Part shown: piece by piece, positions 7,202-16,900 of the stretch | Position numbering within the stretch: the first letter of the stretch is position 1 | How the letters are laid out: each line of letters opens with the position of its first letter | Assembly (NCBI GenBank): GCA_003223425.1 | Contig: QHVA01000015.1 | Location: 1-37,376, forward strand | DNA length: 37,376 nucleotides | Source: Gemmatimonadota bacterium | GTDB taxonomy: Bacteria; Gemmatimonadota; Gemmatimonadetes; Gemmatimonadales; Gemmatimonadaceae | Reading direction: 5' to 3' | The notes under the pieces: generated by a model | The model's database searches: none | Seen by the model: only the letters and a program-made list of their open reading frames with translations | Told to the model about the DNA's origin: nothing | Translations under genes and position numbers: made by a program

Positions 7202-7687
7202 TCACTGTCGCGACTCGGCGCTCAGATTTGGCCTTTCCACGCGCTCCGGACTCTCGACAGCTTTCTTGAGCCCGTCGAGCACCATCGTCCAGTTCTTTGC
7301 GTATTCCTGCCGATTCTCCGGCGTGAGCGGCTCGGCGTCGTTCTGGTTCGTCTGAGTCAGCATGACTTCGGTCCCGCCGTCCGTCGGTCGGAGGTCGAAG
7401 GTTACGATGTGGTAGTTCTCTGGCCTATCCTCCATGCCGGAGAGCGGACTCCAGTGCGTAAAGGCCAATCGCTTCTCGGGCTCGAACGTCTGAATGCGGC
7501 CCTTGTCTTCGTAGGGCTTGCCCTTCCAGTTGCCCCTGAAATAGATCGGACTGCCAACCCGATAATCCGTCGAGATATCGGATCCGAAAAAGAATTGCTT
7601 GAGCGTGCTGACCATGGTGAGCGCCTTCCAGACCGCTGAAGGCGGCGCTTTCACCGTGGTCCGCACCTGTGATGCCTGAACTGCCAT
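7202..7687 (-). CDS. AHSA1/SRPBCC-domain protein
   Basis: A 161-residue protein of the START/Bet v 1-like (SRPBCC) superfamily, close to the activator-of-Hsp90-ATPase (AHSA1) C-terminal group. The features are the N-terminal strand VRTTVKAPPSAVWKALT, FFFGSDISTDYRVG, the strand pair GRIQTFEPEKRLAFTHWS, and TEVMLTQTNQND before the long C-terminal helix with NWTMVLDGLKKAVES. Such proteins bind a hydrophobic ligand in a deep pocket; many bacterial ones have no known partner. The start is supported by a strong ribosome site GGAGGAG 7 bases before the ATG. It is transcribed alone or from its own promoter in the roughly 100 bases downstream of it in the plus direction. Confidence 0.9.
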   Translation of the reverse strand: MAVQASQVRTTVKAPPSAVWKALTMVSTLKQFFFGSDISTDYRVGSPIYFRGNWKGKPYEDKGRIQTFEPEKRLAFTHWSPLSGMEDRPENYHIVTFDLRPTDGGTEVMLTQTNQNDAEPLTPENRQEYAKNWTMVLDGLKKAVESPERVERPNLSAESRQ

Positions 7688-7783
7688 TGGAATCTCCTCC
7701 GCTTTAATGTGCCTGCCGGCCGATCACCGCGGGCTTCGCGCTGACTCGGGTAGAGGCAGACCTCGGCAAAATCTCAGCCTGCG

Positions 7784-9334
7784 TTATACGGCGGAGGGCT
7801 CGCGGGCGCCCCTTAAGTTCCTCGCATGTCGCAACGCTAATGTCGCAGCGATCGCTGTCGCCAGCACGATGAGGGCGTTGACGGCGGCAGTCACGACGAA
7901 CGCTTGAGTGAACGCATCCCGAGCGGCTGACAGCAACTCAGTGCCGATTGGATCGCCTAATCGGTGCGCAACTGCCGATGCACCCCCAAGCGTACCACGC
8001 GCAATTTCGGTCGCATCAGCGGGGACCCCGCTTGGCAAGGCGGTCGCCATCCTGCCTCGATACACGGCCATCCCGATGCTGCCAAGAATTGCGACGCCCA
8101 GCGCTCCGCCAAGCTCGGAGCTGGTCTCTGAAATCGCCGATGCGCTGCCCGCACGCTCGACCGGCGCACTTCCCACAATGATGTCTGTCGCGAGGATGAC
8201 CACCGGAGTAAATCCCAGCGAGTAGATGACGGATCCAGTCACGATGACTACGAGTGGAGATGCTCTGTCGAGTAGCGCCAGCACCGCGAGTCCGATGGCC
8301 GCGATCACTAGACCGGCACCGATCAACTGCGTGGGGGGAAACCGGCGGGCAAGCAGCGGGACGATCATGGATCCGGCGATGAACATGCTGAACGACGGCA
8401 ACGTCCAGAGACCGGCCTTTAACGGCGTGAGTCCGAGAACGAGCTGCAGATACTGCGCGATGAAAACGTAGGCTCCGAATACAGCGAAGGTCCCCAGCAT
8501 GTAGGCAACTAACGCCGCGCTGAAAACCCGTGATCGAAAGAGCTGAAGCTCAATCAGCGGATGCTCCAGCCGACGCTGTCGTTGGACAAAGGCGACTCCG
8601 ATCAGCACGCCCGCGGCTACGGACACCGCGGCGGCTGGCCCGAGCCCGTGTTCCGCTGCTCGCTTGAGCCCGTAGATAACCAACAGAATGCTGGCGAGCG
8701 AGAGCACCGCACTGAGAAGATCGATTGGCCTGGCGTTGGGATCGCGGTACTCTGGCAACAGCTTCGGTCCGACGGCAAGGAGCAGCACCATGACCGGCAC
8801 CCCGAGCAGAAACACCGAGCCCCACCAGAAATACTGCAGAAGCACGCCGCCAAGCAGCGGACCGACTGCGCCACCAATCGAATAGCTGGTTACCCAAACG
8901 CCGATAGCGAAGGTGCGCTGGTGCGGATCGTGGAACATGTTCCGGATCAAAGAAAGGGTAGAGGGCGCGATCGTCGCGCCGGCGACGCCAAGCAGAGCAC
9001 GCGCCGCGATCAGCATTTCGGCGCTCCTCGAATACGCCGCGATAATCGACGCCACTCCGAAGGCGCCGGCCCCCAACAGCAGCAATCGACGGCGGCCGAT
9101 GCGGTCGCCCAGCGTACCCATCGTGATCAGAGAACCGGCGACAAAAAATCCGTAGATGTCGAGGATCCACAGGAGCTGCGCGCTCGTAGGTTTCAGATCC
9201 GCGCTCAGGTGGGGCACAGCAAGGTTCAACACCGTGAGGTCCATCGCGTAGAGCACGCACGGCAACGCAATGACCGCGAGGCCAATCCACTCACGACGCG
9301 TTGCTTTTGAGTCCGCTACGACCGCTTCAGGCAT
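7784..9334 (-). CDS. MFS drug exporter of the 14-TM DHA2 (QacA/SmvA/EmrB-like) family
   Basis: A 516-residue proton-driven efflux transporter with 14 predicted membrane segments. It shows the family's TM1 motif MDLTVLNLAVP, the cytoplasmic motif A as GTLGDRIGRRR, and motif C-like Gly/Pro pattern SIGGAVGPLLGG in TM5. The sequence is closest in feel to QacA/SmvA exporters that remove cationic antiseptics, dyes or drugs. It lies on the same strand 84 bases after soxR, so it may be read from the soxR promoter or its own. SoxR in many soil bacteria controls exporters and redox enzymes, so regulation by the neighbouring SoxR is a fair guess. Confidence 0.93.
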   Translation of the reverse strand: MPEAVVADSKATRREWIGLAVIALPCVLYAMDLTVLNLAVPHLSADLKPTSAQLLWILDIYGFFVAGSLITMGTLGDRIGRRRLLLLGAGAFGVASIIAAYSRSAEMLIAARALLGVAGATIAPSTLSLIRNMFHDPHQRTFAIGVWVTSYSIGGAVGPLLGGVLLQYFWWGSVFLLGVPVMVLLLAVGPKLLPEYRDPNARPIDLLSAVLSLASILLVIYGLKRAAEHGLGPAAAVSVAAGVLIGVAFVQRQRRLEHPLIELQLFRSRVFSAALVAYMLGTFAVFGAYVFIAQYLQLVLGLTPLKAGLWTLPSFSMFIAGSMIVPLLARRFPPTQLIGAGLVIAAIGLAVLALLDRASPLVVIVTGSVIYSLGFTPVVILATDIIVGSAPVERAGSASAISETSSELGGALGVAILGSIGMAVYRGRMATALPSGVPADATEIARGTLGGASAVAHRLGDPIGTELLSAARDAFTQAFVVTAAVNALIVLATAIAATLALRHARNLRGAREPSAV

Positions 9335-9418
9335 TCGAGCGACGGAACGCGCGGAAGTTCATGCAAGGATCCGGTCCTGGTCGGAGCTAGGACAATGATG
9401 GCGGGCAGTCCGGCCAAT

Positions 9419-9868
9419 CTACCGCGCGGGCCGATCCCCAATCCAGTAGCGTGCGCCAGGGCCAAAGCGGGCCGCCCGGTCGCCTGGATTCGAGAGTTGG
9501 CAACGCTCCAGCGAAAGACACCCGCAGCCAATGCACTGTGTGAGTCCGGCCCTGAGACGCTCTAGCTCCGAGATTCGTTCGTCGATGCGCGAGGTCCATG
9601 TTTTCGACAAGCGCGACCAGTCATGACCGGTGGGCGCCCGATGCGGAGGTAGCTTGGCGAGCTCTGTCCCGATCTCATCCAGCGTCAGGCCGATTCTCTG
9701 CGCGAACACTATGAACGCGATCCGGCGCAGAACTGCTCTCGGATAGCGACGCTGGCCGCTACCGGTCCGCTCCGACCTGATGAGTCCGCGGTCCTCATAG
9801 AACCGAAGCGCGGAAGCTGCGACACCGCTGCGCCGCGCCACTTCGCCGATCAAGAGCAAGTCTTCCAT
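9419..9868 (-). CDS. soxR: SoxR-type redox-sensing MerR-family regulator
   Basis: A 149-residue SoxR. The MerR winged helix-turn-helix is at residues 5-45 (IGEVARRSGV, LRFYEDRGLI, RRYPRAVLRRI), then a dimerisation helix, then the [2Fe-2S] ligands C112-x2-C115-x-C117-x5-C123, exactly the SoxR spacing. Oxidation of the cluster, by redox-cycling compounds or superoxide, lets the protein twist its promoter and switch transcription on. The open frame extends upstream but the ATG at 9868 fits the family start. A SoxR box lies 32 bases outside the gene and points to the divergent dehydrogenase. There is no soxS, as expected outside enteric bacteria. Confidence 0.94.
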   Translation of the reverse strand: MEDLLLIGEVARRSGVAASALRFYEDRGLIRSERTGSGQRRYPRAVLRRIAFIVFAQRIGLTLDEIGTELAKLPPHRAPTGHDWSRLSKTWTSRIDERISELERLRAGLTQCIGCGCLSLERCQLSNPGDRAARFGPGARYWIGDRPAR

Positions 9869-9894
9869 GCCGGTGAATCTATCGCGGCACGCAC

Positions 9895-9925
9895 TTGACT
9901 TCAAGTTCACTTGAACTTGTACATT
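9895..9925 (+). promoter_or_regulatory. SoxR-type promoter with 19-bp spacer and SoxR box
   Basis: TTGACT (9895-9900) and TACATT (9920-9925) are separated by 19 bp, the overlong spacing characteristic of MerR-family activated promoters. The palindrome TTCAAGTTCACTTGAA (9900-9915) fills the spacer; it closely resembles the known SoxR operator CCTCAAGTTAACTTGAGG. The start codon of the dehydrogenase is 31 bases beyond the -10 hexamer. Confidence 0.82.
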
Positions 9926-9955
9926 GCCATAAATCCCAATTCGGCAGGAGTCAGT

Positions 9956-10675
9956 ATGAAGAACAGTGCAAGAGAAAAGACCGCGCTCGTCACCGGCGCT
10001 TCGCGCGGCCTCGGGCTCGCCCTGGCGCGCGGTTTGGCGACGCATGGCTGGAATCTCATCCTCACTGCGCGTGACACCGAACGACTTCGATCGGTTCGCG
10101 ATGAGCTCGCGACGCGAACTCACGTCGCCGCTCTTGCTGGCGACGTCACTGATCCCGAGCATCGAAGCGCTTTGGCAGTCCTCGCGCGCGGACACGCAGG
10201 GCTCGATGCAGTCGTCAATAACGCCGGTGCGCTGGGCCCGAGCCCGCAGCCAACGCTCCTCGAGTATCCGCTCGATATCCTGAGCAACGTTTTCGAAACC
10301 AACGTCATTGCGCCGGTCGGCGTGCTTCAAGCAGTGCGAGCGGAGCTCAAACCTGGCGCCCGCATCATCAACGTGACGAGCGACGCCGCCGTCAATCCGT
10401 ACGCAGGGTGGGGCGGCTATGGTTCGAGCAAGGCGGCGCTCGAGCAGATTTCTGCAGTGCTGGCTACCGAAAACCCGTCAATCAAAGTGTATTGGGTTGA
10501 TCCGGGCGATCTCCGCACCGATATGCATCAGGCCGCATTTCCCGGCGACGACATCAGTGATCGTCCGCTGCCCGAGGTGCGCGTCCCCGCTTTCATCACC
10601 CTGCTCGAGGGCGATCTCCCCAGCGGCCGTTACGTCGCGGCTGCCCTCGGACCCGCTGCGGTGGAAGCGGCATGA
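9956..10675 (+). CDS. Short-chain dehydrogenase/reductase in a SoxR-controlled operon
   Basis: A 239-residue classical SDR. The dinucleotide-binding motif TGASRGLG is at 13-20, NNAG at 88-91, and the catalytic residues are Ser142 and Y155-x3-K159 (YGSSK). An Arg-Asp pair after the second strand (TARD) is consistent with NADP preference. The substrate is unknown. The ATG at 9956 has AGGAG 6 bases in front. It lies directly behind the SoxR-type promoter, so it is likely induced by redox-active compounds, perhaps reducing a quinone or carbonyl. The stop overlaps the start of the QueA-like gene by 4 bp (ATGA), so the two are translated together. Confidence 0.93.
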   Translation: MKNSAREKTALVTGASRGLGLALARGLATHGWNLILTARDTERLRSVRDELATRTHVAALAGDVTDPEHRSALAVLARGHAGLDAVVNNAGALGPSPQPTLLEYPLDILSNVFETNVIAPVGVLQAVRAELKPGARIINVTSDAAVNPYAGWGGYGSSKAALEQISAVLATENPSIKVYWVDPGDLRTDMHQAAFPGDDISDRPLPEVRVPAFITLLEGDLPSGRYVAAALGPAAVEAA

Positions 10676-11760
10676 CGGCAATAGCAGCAGCTGCGCTCGA
10701 TTTCCGGCTTCCCGACGACCTTGCGGCGCACGAGCCGCCCGAGGCCCGCGGACTCACGCGCGATCAGGTGCGACTGATGGTGTCACGCGTGAGCACCAAT
10801 GCGATCGCCCACACGCGCTTCTCCCATCTTCCGGATTTTCTCGCGCCGGGAGATGTGGTCGTCGTCAACACCAGCGCGACAATCAACGCGGCGCTCGACG
10901 CGGTGCGTGAATCGCATGACGGCAGCACCAGCGATGTGACGCTGCACCTGTCGTCACCGCTCTCGCGGCGCGAATGGGTTGTGGAGTTGCGGCGTCACTC
11001 TCAGAAAGGAAGCAGCCCGCTGCTGGACGCTGAGACCGGAGAAGAGTTGCGTCTGCCCGCAGGTGCAACTGCAACGCTGGTCGCGCCATATCTGCCTGAG
11101 TCGGACGCATCTTTTGGCGCGCCGGTCAGGCTTTGGATTGCCGAGCTCACGCTACCGGATGATCCTTTGACATACACGGCGCGGTATGGCTCACCAATTC
11201 GCTACGGCTACGTACCGACGCGCTGGCCATTGCGGTATTACCAAACGGTTTTTGCCGCCGAGCCCGGGAGCGCAGAAATGCCATCAGCCGGCCGGGCCTT
11301 CACGCCTGACATAGTCGAACGACTGACACGGAAGGATGTGCGTCTCGTGCCACTTGTTCTGCACACGGGTGTGTCGAGTCTCGAAGCGAACGAGCCGCCA
11401 TACCCGGAACGGTATCGCGTGCCTTATGCCACGGCGCATGCCGTAAACTCAGCGCGGTCTCATGGCTCCCGCGTCGTTGCTGTCGGAACCACGGTAGTGC
11501 GAGCACTCGAGAGTGTCGCTGACGATGATGGCTTCGTACGCGGCGGCAGCGGCTGGACGAACCTATTGATCACTCCGGAACGCGGCCTCCGCGTTGTGAA
11601 TGCGATTCTTAGTGGCCTACACGATCCGAAGGCGTCGCATCTGTCGATGCTCGAAACGCTGGCTGGCCGCGACCATCTTGTTCTCGCTTACGAAGCCGCG
11701 CTACGCGGCCGCTACCTTTGGCACGAGTTCGGGGACTTGCACCTCCTCCTCAAGAACTAG
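10672..11760 (+). CDS. Divergent QueA-like protein (SAM:tRNA ribosyltransferase-isomerase family)
   Basis: A 362-residue protein that can be followed along the whole length of QueA: FRLPDDLAAHEP at the N-terminus, HLPDFLAPGDVVVVN, YQTVFAAEPGSAEMPSAGRAFT in the middle, VAVGTTVVRALES and GLRVVNAILSGLHDPKASHLSM near the end. QueA transfers and isomerises the ribosyl part of S-adenosylmethionine to make epoxyqueuosine in tRNA. Several segments nearly invariant in true QueA are altered: N-D-T-R becomes N-T-S-A, and P-T-A-G-L-H-F-T becomes P-S-A-G-R-A-F-T. No tgt, queG or yajC is next to it. It may therefore be a paralogue with a different role, coupled to the dehydrogenase under SoxR. It overlaps the 3' end of cutC by 11 bp. 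Confidence 0.85.
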   Translation: MTAIAAAALDFRLPDDLAAHEPPEARGLTRDQVRLMVSRVSTNAIAHTRFSHLPDFLAPGDVVVVNTSATINAALDAVRESHDGSTSDVTLHLSSPLSRREWVVELRRHSQKGSSPLLDAETGEELRLPAGATATLVAPYLPESDASFGAPVRLWIAELTLPDDPLTYTARYGSPIRYGYVPTRWPLRYYQTVFAAEPGSAEMPSAGRAFTPDIVERLTRKDVRLVPLVLHTGVSSLEANEPPYPERYRVPYATAHAVNSARSHGSRVVAVGTTVVRALESVADDDGFVRGGSGWTNLLITPERGLRVVNAILSGLHDPKASHLSMLETLAGRDHLVLAYEAALRGRYLWHEFGDLHLLLKN

Positions 11761-12499
11761 TATCGGTCGCGACGTCGACTAATGAAAGCATCCGCGCCTC
11801 ATCGAGCTCTTCCCACGCGGCCTCATCGTCAGGGAAGGCTGTACGCAGCCGAACGTCTGATCCAGTGACACGAGTCGCGTCTCGAACGACAGAGCTGATA
11901 CGCGCATGCACTTCGTTCACCCCGGTCCGCCCGATCACCTCACGCACATTGTGCTCCCGGATCCCACCACCCGCCATGACGGCGATGCGGCCGCGACCTT
12001 GATCGACAAGCCGAGCAATGGCATCGGCACCTTCCAGTGCCGTCGCCGCCCCGCCCGAAGTGAGGACTCGGCTTACCCCGGCATCGATCAGCTGCTCGAG
12101 TCCTTCGGAGAGGTTGCCCGTGTAGTCAAAAGCGCGGTGAAAAGTTACCGGCAGTCCGGTCGCGGCTGCGACCAGCTCGCGCGTCGTCGCGACATCTATT
12201 CCGCCATCCTCGTCGAGTGCGCCGGTTACAATGCCTTGCGCACGCTGCTGCCTGGCGAGCTCGATGTCACGCCTCATTACATCGATCTCGCTATCCGAAT
12301 AGGTGAACGCGCCGCCACGCGGTCGAATCAGCACGAATACCGGAATGCCCACGTGTTGGGTCGTCGCTGCGATAAGTCCGGCACTCGGAGTCGTTCCGCC
12401 GTCGTGAAGGCTTGCGCACAGCTCGACCCGTCCCGCTCCAGAGCGCTCCGCGGCGAGCGCGGATTGAAGCGTGTCTACTGCTGCTTCAACGAGAGCCAA
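11750..12499 (-). CDS. cutC: CutC-family protein, last gene of the RND efflux operon
   Basis: A 249-residue TIM-barrel CutC. From the TTG at 12499 the product aligns directly with E. coli CutC (MALVEAAV..., then GAGRVELCASLHDGG, TPSAGL), and later has VFVLIRPRGG, the FHRAFD motif and GIREHNV. The frame continues upstream without a better start, and TTG overlaps the stop of the outer-membrane channel gene by 14 bases, so expression probably depends on that gene. CutC was linked to copper tolerance in E. coli, but the link is disputed and the true reaction is unknown. Its place at the end of an efflux operon suggests a shared stress. It converges on the QueA-like gene with an 11-bp overlap of coding ends. 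Confidence 0.92.
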   Translation of the reverse strand: MALVEAAVDTLQSALAAERSGAGRVELCASLHDGGTTPSAGLIAATTQHVGIPVFVLIRPRGGAFTYSDSEIDVMRRDIELARQQRAQGIVTGALDEDGGIDVATTRELVAAATGLPVTFHRAFDYTGNLSEGLEQLIDAGVSRVLTSGGAATALEGADAIARLVDQGRGRIAVMAGGGIREHNVREVIGRTGVNEVHARISSVVRDATRVTGSDVRLRTAFPDDEAAWEELDEARMLSLVDVATDTSS

Positions 12500-13946
12500 T
12501 CGAAATCGGCCAGGTTCCTCCAACCGACTTGTAGACCGCCACGAGAGCTGTGGCCGCTGCGGTATGTCCAAGCGCCAGCTGATTCTCCGCGTCGAGCAGT
12601 GTCCGCTCCGCATCCAATACCTGGAGAAAATCAGTGAGTCCCGCCTCGAACCGCTGTTGCGCCAGGTCTGCCGCGCGCGCGCTGGAGCGCACTGCATTCT
12701 CGAGTATGGCCAAGCGGGCGTGTGCCCGATCGTAAGTCACGAGTGATGCTTCGCTCTCTTCGAGCGCGCGGAGGACTGTTGCGTTATACGACGCCTGCGC
12801 CTCGTCTTGCCCTGCTTGGGCCACCTCCACCCGCTGTCGTACGCGACCCAGATCAAACAGTGGGAAAGTCATCACCGGACCAACCAGCAGCCGCGAGTTT
12901 CCGCGCTTGAACAGGGAATCGATCGAGGTTGCGAGATAACCGGCCCGCGCACCCAATGTTACGCGCGGCAAATACTCCGCTCGCGCCGAGCCGACAAACA
13001 ATGCCTGGGCAGCCAACTGACGCTCCGCTCGAAGGACGTCCGGACGATGATGCACAAGCTGCTCCGGCGAACCGACGTACAAAGTGTCCGGAAGACGTGG
13101 TAACGATCCTGAATCCAACAAGGCTTTGGGCAGCGCGTTCGGCGCACGACCGAGCAACACCGCGAGTCGATTCCTGTCCAGCGCGATCTGCGCATCGAGA
13201 CCCGGCGTCGTGGCGAGCGTGAGATACAAGACCGATTTCGCTCGCTCAGTATCGAACGCCGTCCCGCGACCAGCGGCAAGGCGATCCTCGGTAAGCTTGA
13301 CGATCTTCCTCTGATTCGCGGCGTTGCGTTCCGACACCGCGAGTTGCCGCTGTGCGCCGCGCAAATCGAAGTACGTTCGCGCCACTTCGGCTGCAACGCT
13401 CACCTGAACGTCTTCGAGACCATGCTCCGACGACTCGGCGAGCGCACTCTGCGCCCGCACGTTCCGCGCGACTCGACCGAAGATGTCCACTTCCCACGAC
13501 GCATCAAAGCCAACGTCCCACAGTTGTTGCGTTGGCAACTGACTCGTGAGGCCCGGCGTCTGAGCGAGCGATGTCTGCAGACGTGATGTGCTGCCCGTTC
13601 CCGTTATCGTCGGCATCAGGTCGAAACGCGCGAGATTACGGGCCGCGCGCGCGCTCACCAGACGCGACTCGGCAATGCGAACATCCATGTTCGCCCGCTG
13701 GGCCTCGCGAACGAGCATCACCAGCGTCGTGTCGCCCAGCTCACTCCAGAATGGCGCCGAGGCCAGCGAGCTACTCACGTGGATCGCGCGCGCCGAGGGC
13801 TCCTCGGACGCACCGATCGCGGCGGGTTCGACGGCACTCGTACTACTCACGTTGTACGCAGAAGGAACAGGAACTTCCGGCGCCCGGTACGCTGGCGTTG
13901 CACACCCAACCAGCACGACGCTGAACGCTGTCAAAACTTTACGCAT
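12486..13946 (-). CDS. Outer-membrane efflux channel, NodT/OprM-type lipoprotein
   Basis: A 486-residue TolC-family factor, the exit duct of the tripartite pump. It begins with a lipoprotein signal (VVLVGC, lipid-bearing Cys15), and has the two repeated coiled-coil halves of the family with SARAARNLARFDLMPTI, VARTYFDLRGAQRQL, HHRPDVLRAERQL and YLPRVTLGARAGYL. The C-terminal half has ALEESEASLVTYDRA and the QRFEAGLTDFLQVLDAERTLLDAENQL segment typical of NodT proteins. The start overlaps the pump stop by 8 bp. It acts with the adaptor and pump encoded just before it. Confidence 0.94.
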   Translation of the reverse strand: MRKVLTAFSVVLVGCATPAYRAPEVPVPSAYNVSSTSAVEPAAIGASEEPSARAIHVSSSLASAPFWSELGDTTLVMLVREAQRANMDVRIAESRLVSARAARNLARFDLMPTITGTGSTSRLQTSLAQTPGLTSQLPTQQLWDVGFDASWEVDIFGRVARNVRAQSALAESSEHGLEDVQVSVAAEVARTYFDLRGAQRQLAVSERNAANQRKIVKLTEDRLAAGRGTAFDTERAKSVLYLTLATTPGLDAQIALDRNRLAVLLGRAPNALPKALLDSGSLPRLPDTLYVGSPEQLVHHRPDVLRAERQLAAQALFVGSARAEYLPRVTLGARAGYLATSIDSLFKRGNSRLLVGPVMTFPLFDLGRVRQRVEVAQAGQDEAQASYNATVLRALEESEASLVTYDRAHARLAILENAVRSSARAADLAQQRFEAGLTDFLQVLDAERTLLDAENQLALGHTAAATALVAVYKSVGGTWPISIGSR

Positions 13947-16900
13947 TTGTGCTGCCCTCTGTCCCCGCCACCAGCGATGGTCGCCACGGATGGAGGGGCT
14001 CGATGTCGTCAGGAATCTTCACCGGCTCGCCGGACACCGGAACCGGAGTCTGCGCGCGTCGCGCGACGAAACCGCGGACGAGCACATAGAAGAGTGGTGT
14101 GAAGACCAGGCCGAGGAACGTCACGCCCAACATCCCTGAGAACACAGCGATGCCCATTACGCGCCTCATCTCAGCGCCGGCGCCGCTCGCCAGAATGAGT
14201 GGGACGACACCGGCGATGAACGCGAAGGAGGTCATCAGAATTGGGCGCAATCTGATGCGAGCCGCCTCGAGCGCGGCCGTGAATCGATCGCGTCCCTGTC
14301 GTTCCAGATCGCGGGCGAACTCGACTATCAAAATGGCGTTCTTACACGCCAGCCCCACCAGCACCAACAATCCTATTTGAGTGAAGACGTTGTTGTCGCC
14401 GCGAGTAAGCCAGACGCCGGCGATCGCCGACACCAGACACATCGGGACGATCAAGACGATGACGAGTGGCAGGGACCAGCTCTCGTATAGCGCAGCGAGA
14501 ACGAGGAACACCAGCAGGATACACAGCGGGAAGACGAAGATCGCGGTATTGCCGGCAAGTTTTTGCTGATAGGTGAGCTCCGTCCACTCGAAGCCGACGC
14601 CGTTGGGTAGCGTCTCGTTGGCGAGTGCCTCCATTGTCTGTACCGCCGCGCCAGCACTGACTCCCGGCGCCGCACTGCCGCTGATATCCGCGGCTGGGTA
14701 GCCGTTGTAGTGCGTGACCTGGTCCGGACCGTACGACTGTCTGACCGTTAGCACTGAGCCGAGCGGCACCATCTCGCCGCGTGCGTTGCGCACCTTGAGC
14801 GCAGTGATGTTCTCTGCACTCGATCTATAGGGCGCGTCGGCCTGCGCGATTACCTGATAAGTCCGGCCGAACTTGTTGAAGTCGTTGACGTACTGAGACC
14901 CGAGATAGATCTGCAGCGTCGAGAACAAGTCGTTGAGACGGATGCCGAGTTGTTTTGCCTTGTCGCGATCGACATCCGCGAAGAGCTGTGGCACGTTGAT
15001 CTGGAAGCTGGAGAATTGTCCGGCAAGTCGCGGTGTCTGGTAGGTTCGACCAACCAGCTGCTGCGTCGTAGCGTAGAGCGTGGAATCGCCCAACCCCGCT
15101 TTGTCTTCAACCATCAGCTTGAAACCGCCGATCGCACCCAATCCGTTCACGGCCGGTGGCGGGAAGACTGCGGTGAACCCTTCCTGGATTGTCGAGAATT
15201 TCTGATTCAGCGCCATCAGGATTGCGCCGCTCTTGAGGTCTTTACTCTTTCTTTCCTCAAATGGCTTGAGCCCGAAGAAAATGATTCCCGCGTTGGGTTT
15301 CGGTCCGAATGAGCTGATCGAAAGTCCTGGGAACTCGACTGCGTGCTCGACTCCGGGCTGCTTGAGCGCAATGTCCGCCATCCGCCTGATCACAGCTTCG
15401 GTTCGATCGAGCGAAGCGGCGTCTGGCAGCTGCGCGATCGCCACCAGGTAGCGTTTGTCCTGACTCGGGACGAAACCTTTCGGCACTCTGGCAAACCCGA
15501 GGATTCCGATGGCAACCAGCACTCCATACACGGCGAGTGCGGCGAACGACCGTCGTCTCACTGTCTGGACGAGGGTTCCGTAGCGCGCCGAGCCGCGGCC
15601 GAAGACGCGGTTGAACGGACCAAACGCCCAGCCAAGCAAGCGATTCATGACGCGTGTGGGCGCGTCCTCGGGGGCGCCACGCGGCTTGAGCAGCACGGCG
15701 GCCAAGGCCGGTGACAACGTCAGGGAATTGAACGCTGAGATCAGCGTCGAGAACGCGATTGTCAGCGCAAACTGCCGATAGAATTGCCCGGTAAGTCCGC
15801 TAATGAACGCGACGGGTACGAAGACCGCGCACAGCACCAGTGCAATGGCGATGATCGGTCCGCTCACTTCCTCCATCGCACGGTGGCTGGCATCGACCGG
15901 TGACAAGCCCTCTTCGATGTGACGCTCGACGTTCTCAACCACCACAATTGCATCGTCGACAACGATGCCGATGGCGAGCACGAGTCCGAATAACGAGAGC
16001 GTGTTGATGGAGAATCCCGTCGCCAGCATCACGGCAAATGTCCCGACGATGGATACCGGCACCGCGGTGAGAGGGATGATCGATGCACGCCACGTCTGCA
16101 GGAACAGGACGACAACTATGACGACCATCAGCGTCGCGAGGAGCAGCGTATAAATCACCTCGCGAATCGAATCACGCACAAAGAGCGTCGGATCGTAGAC
16201 CGAGGACCAATCCACTCCCTGAGGGAACCGGGTCTTGAGCTCGGCCATCTTGGCGCGAATGCCGCTGGAAAGTGCCAGCGCGTTCGATCCCGGTGCCTGG
16301 AAGACCACGATAGCGACGGCGGCCTTGTTGTCGAGCAAAGCTCGCAGGCCGTAAGTGCCAGGTCCAAGCTCGATCCTCGCTACATCGCGGAGCCGGGTGA
16401 CCTGTCCGTCCTGTCCCGTCTTCACGATGATGTTGCCGAACTCGTTTTCGTCGGCCAGCCGACCGCGGGCATTCACCGTCAGCTGGTACGCGACGGGATC
16501 GTTCATCGGCGGAGCCCCGACAGTTCCCGCGGCGACCTGTACGTTCTGCTCACGGATCGCCTGAATGACATCACCGGCGGCGAGTCCGTGGGATGCGACC
16601 CGGTTCGGATCGAGCCAGACGCGCATCGCGTAGTCCCCGGCACCGAAGACGAACACCTGTCCAGCACCCGGAATGCGAGCGAGCTCGTTACGGACGTTCA
16701 GCAACGCGTAGTTGCGCAGGTAGACCGGATCGTACCGCCCGTCGGGCGAGAACAGGTGCACGACCATCGTGATGTCCGGCGAGCGCTTTTCGGTGACGAC
16801 GCCCAGCGCGCGAACTTCCTCCGGCAACCTGGCGAGCGCCTGCGCGACTCGATTCTGCACCTGTACCTGCGCGAGATCGACGTCGGTGCCGATCTGGAAC

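Noticed and set aside
8561-9310. Long plus-strand open frame (249 codons) antisense to the MFS exporter
   Set aside because: Composition is Arg/Gln/His-rich without any domain, as expected for the mirror of a GC-rich membrane-protein gene.
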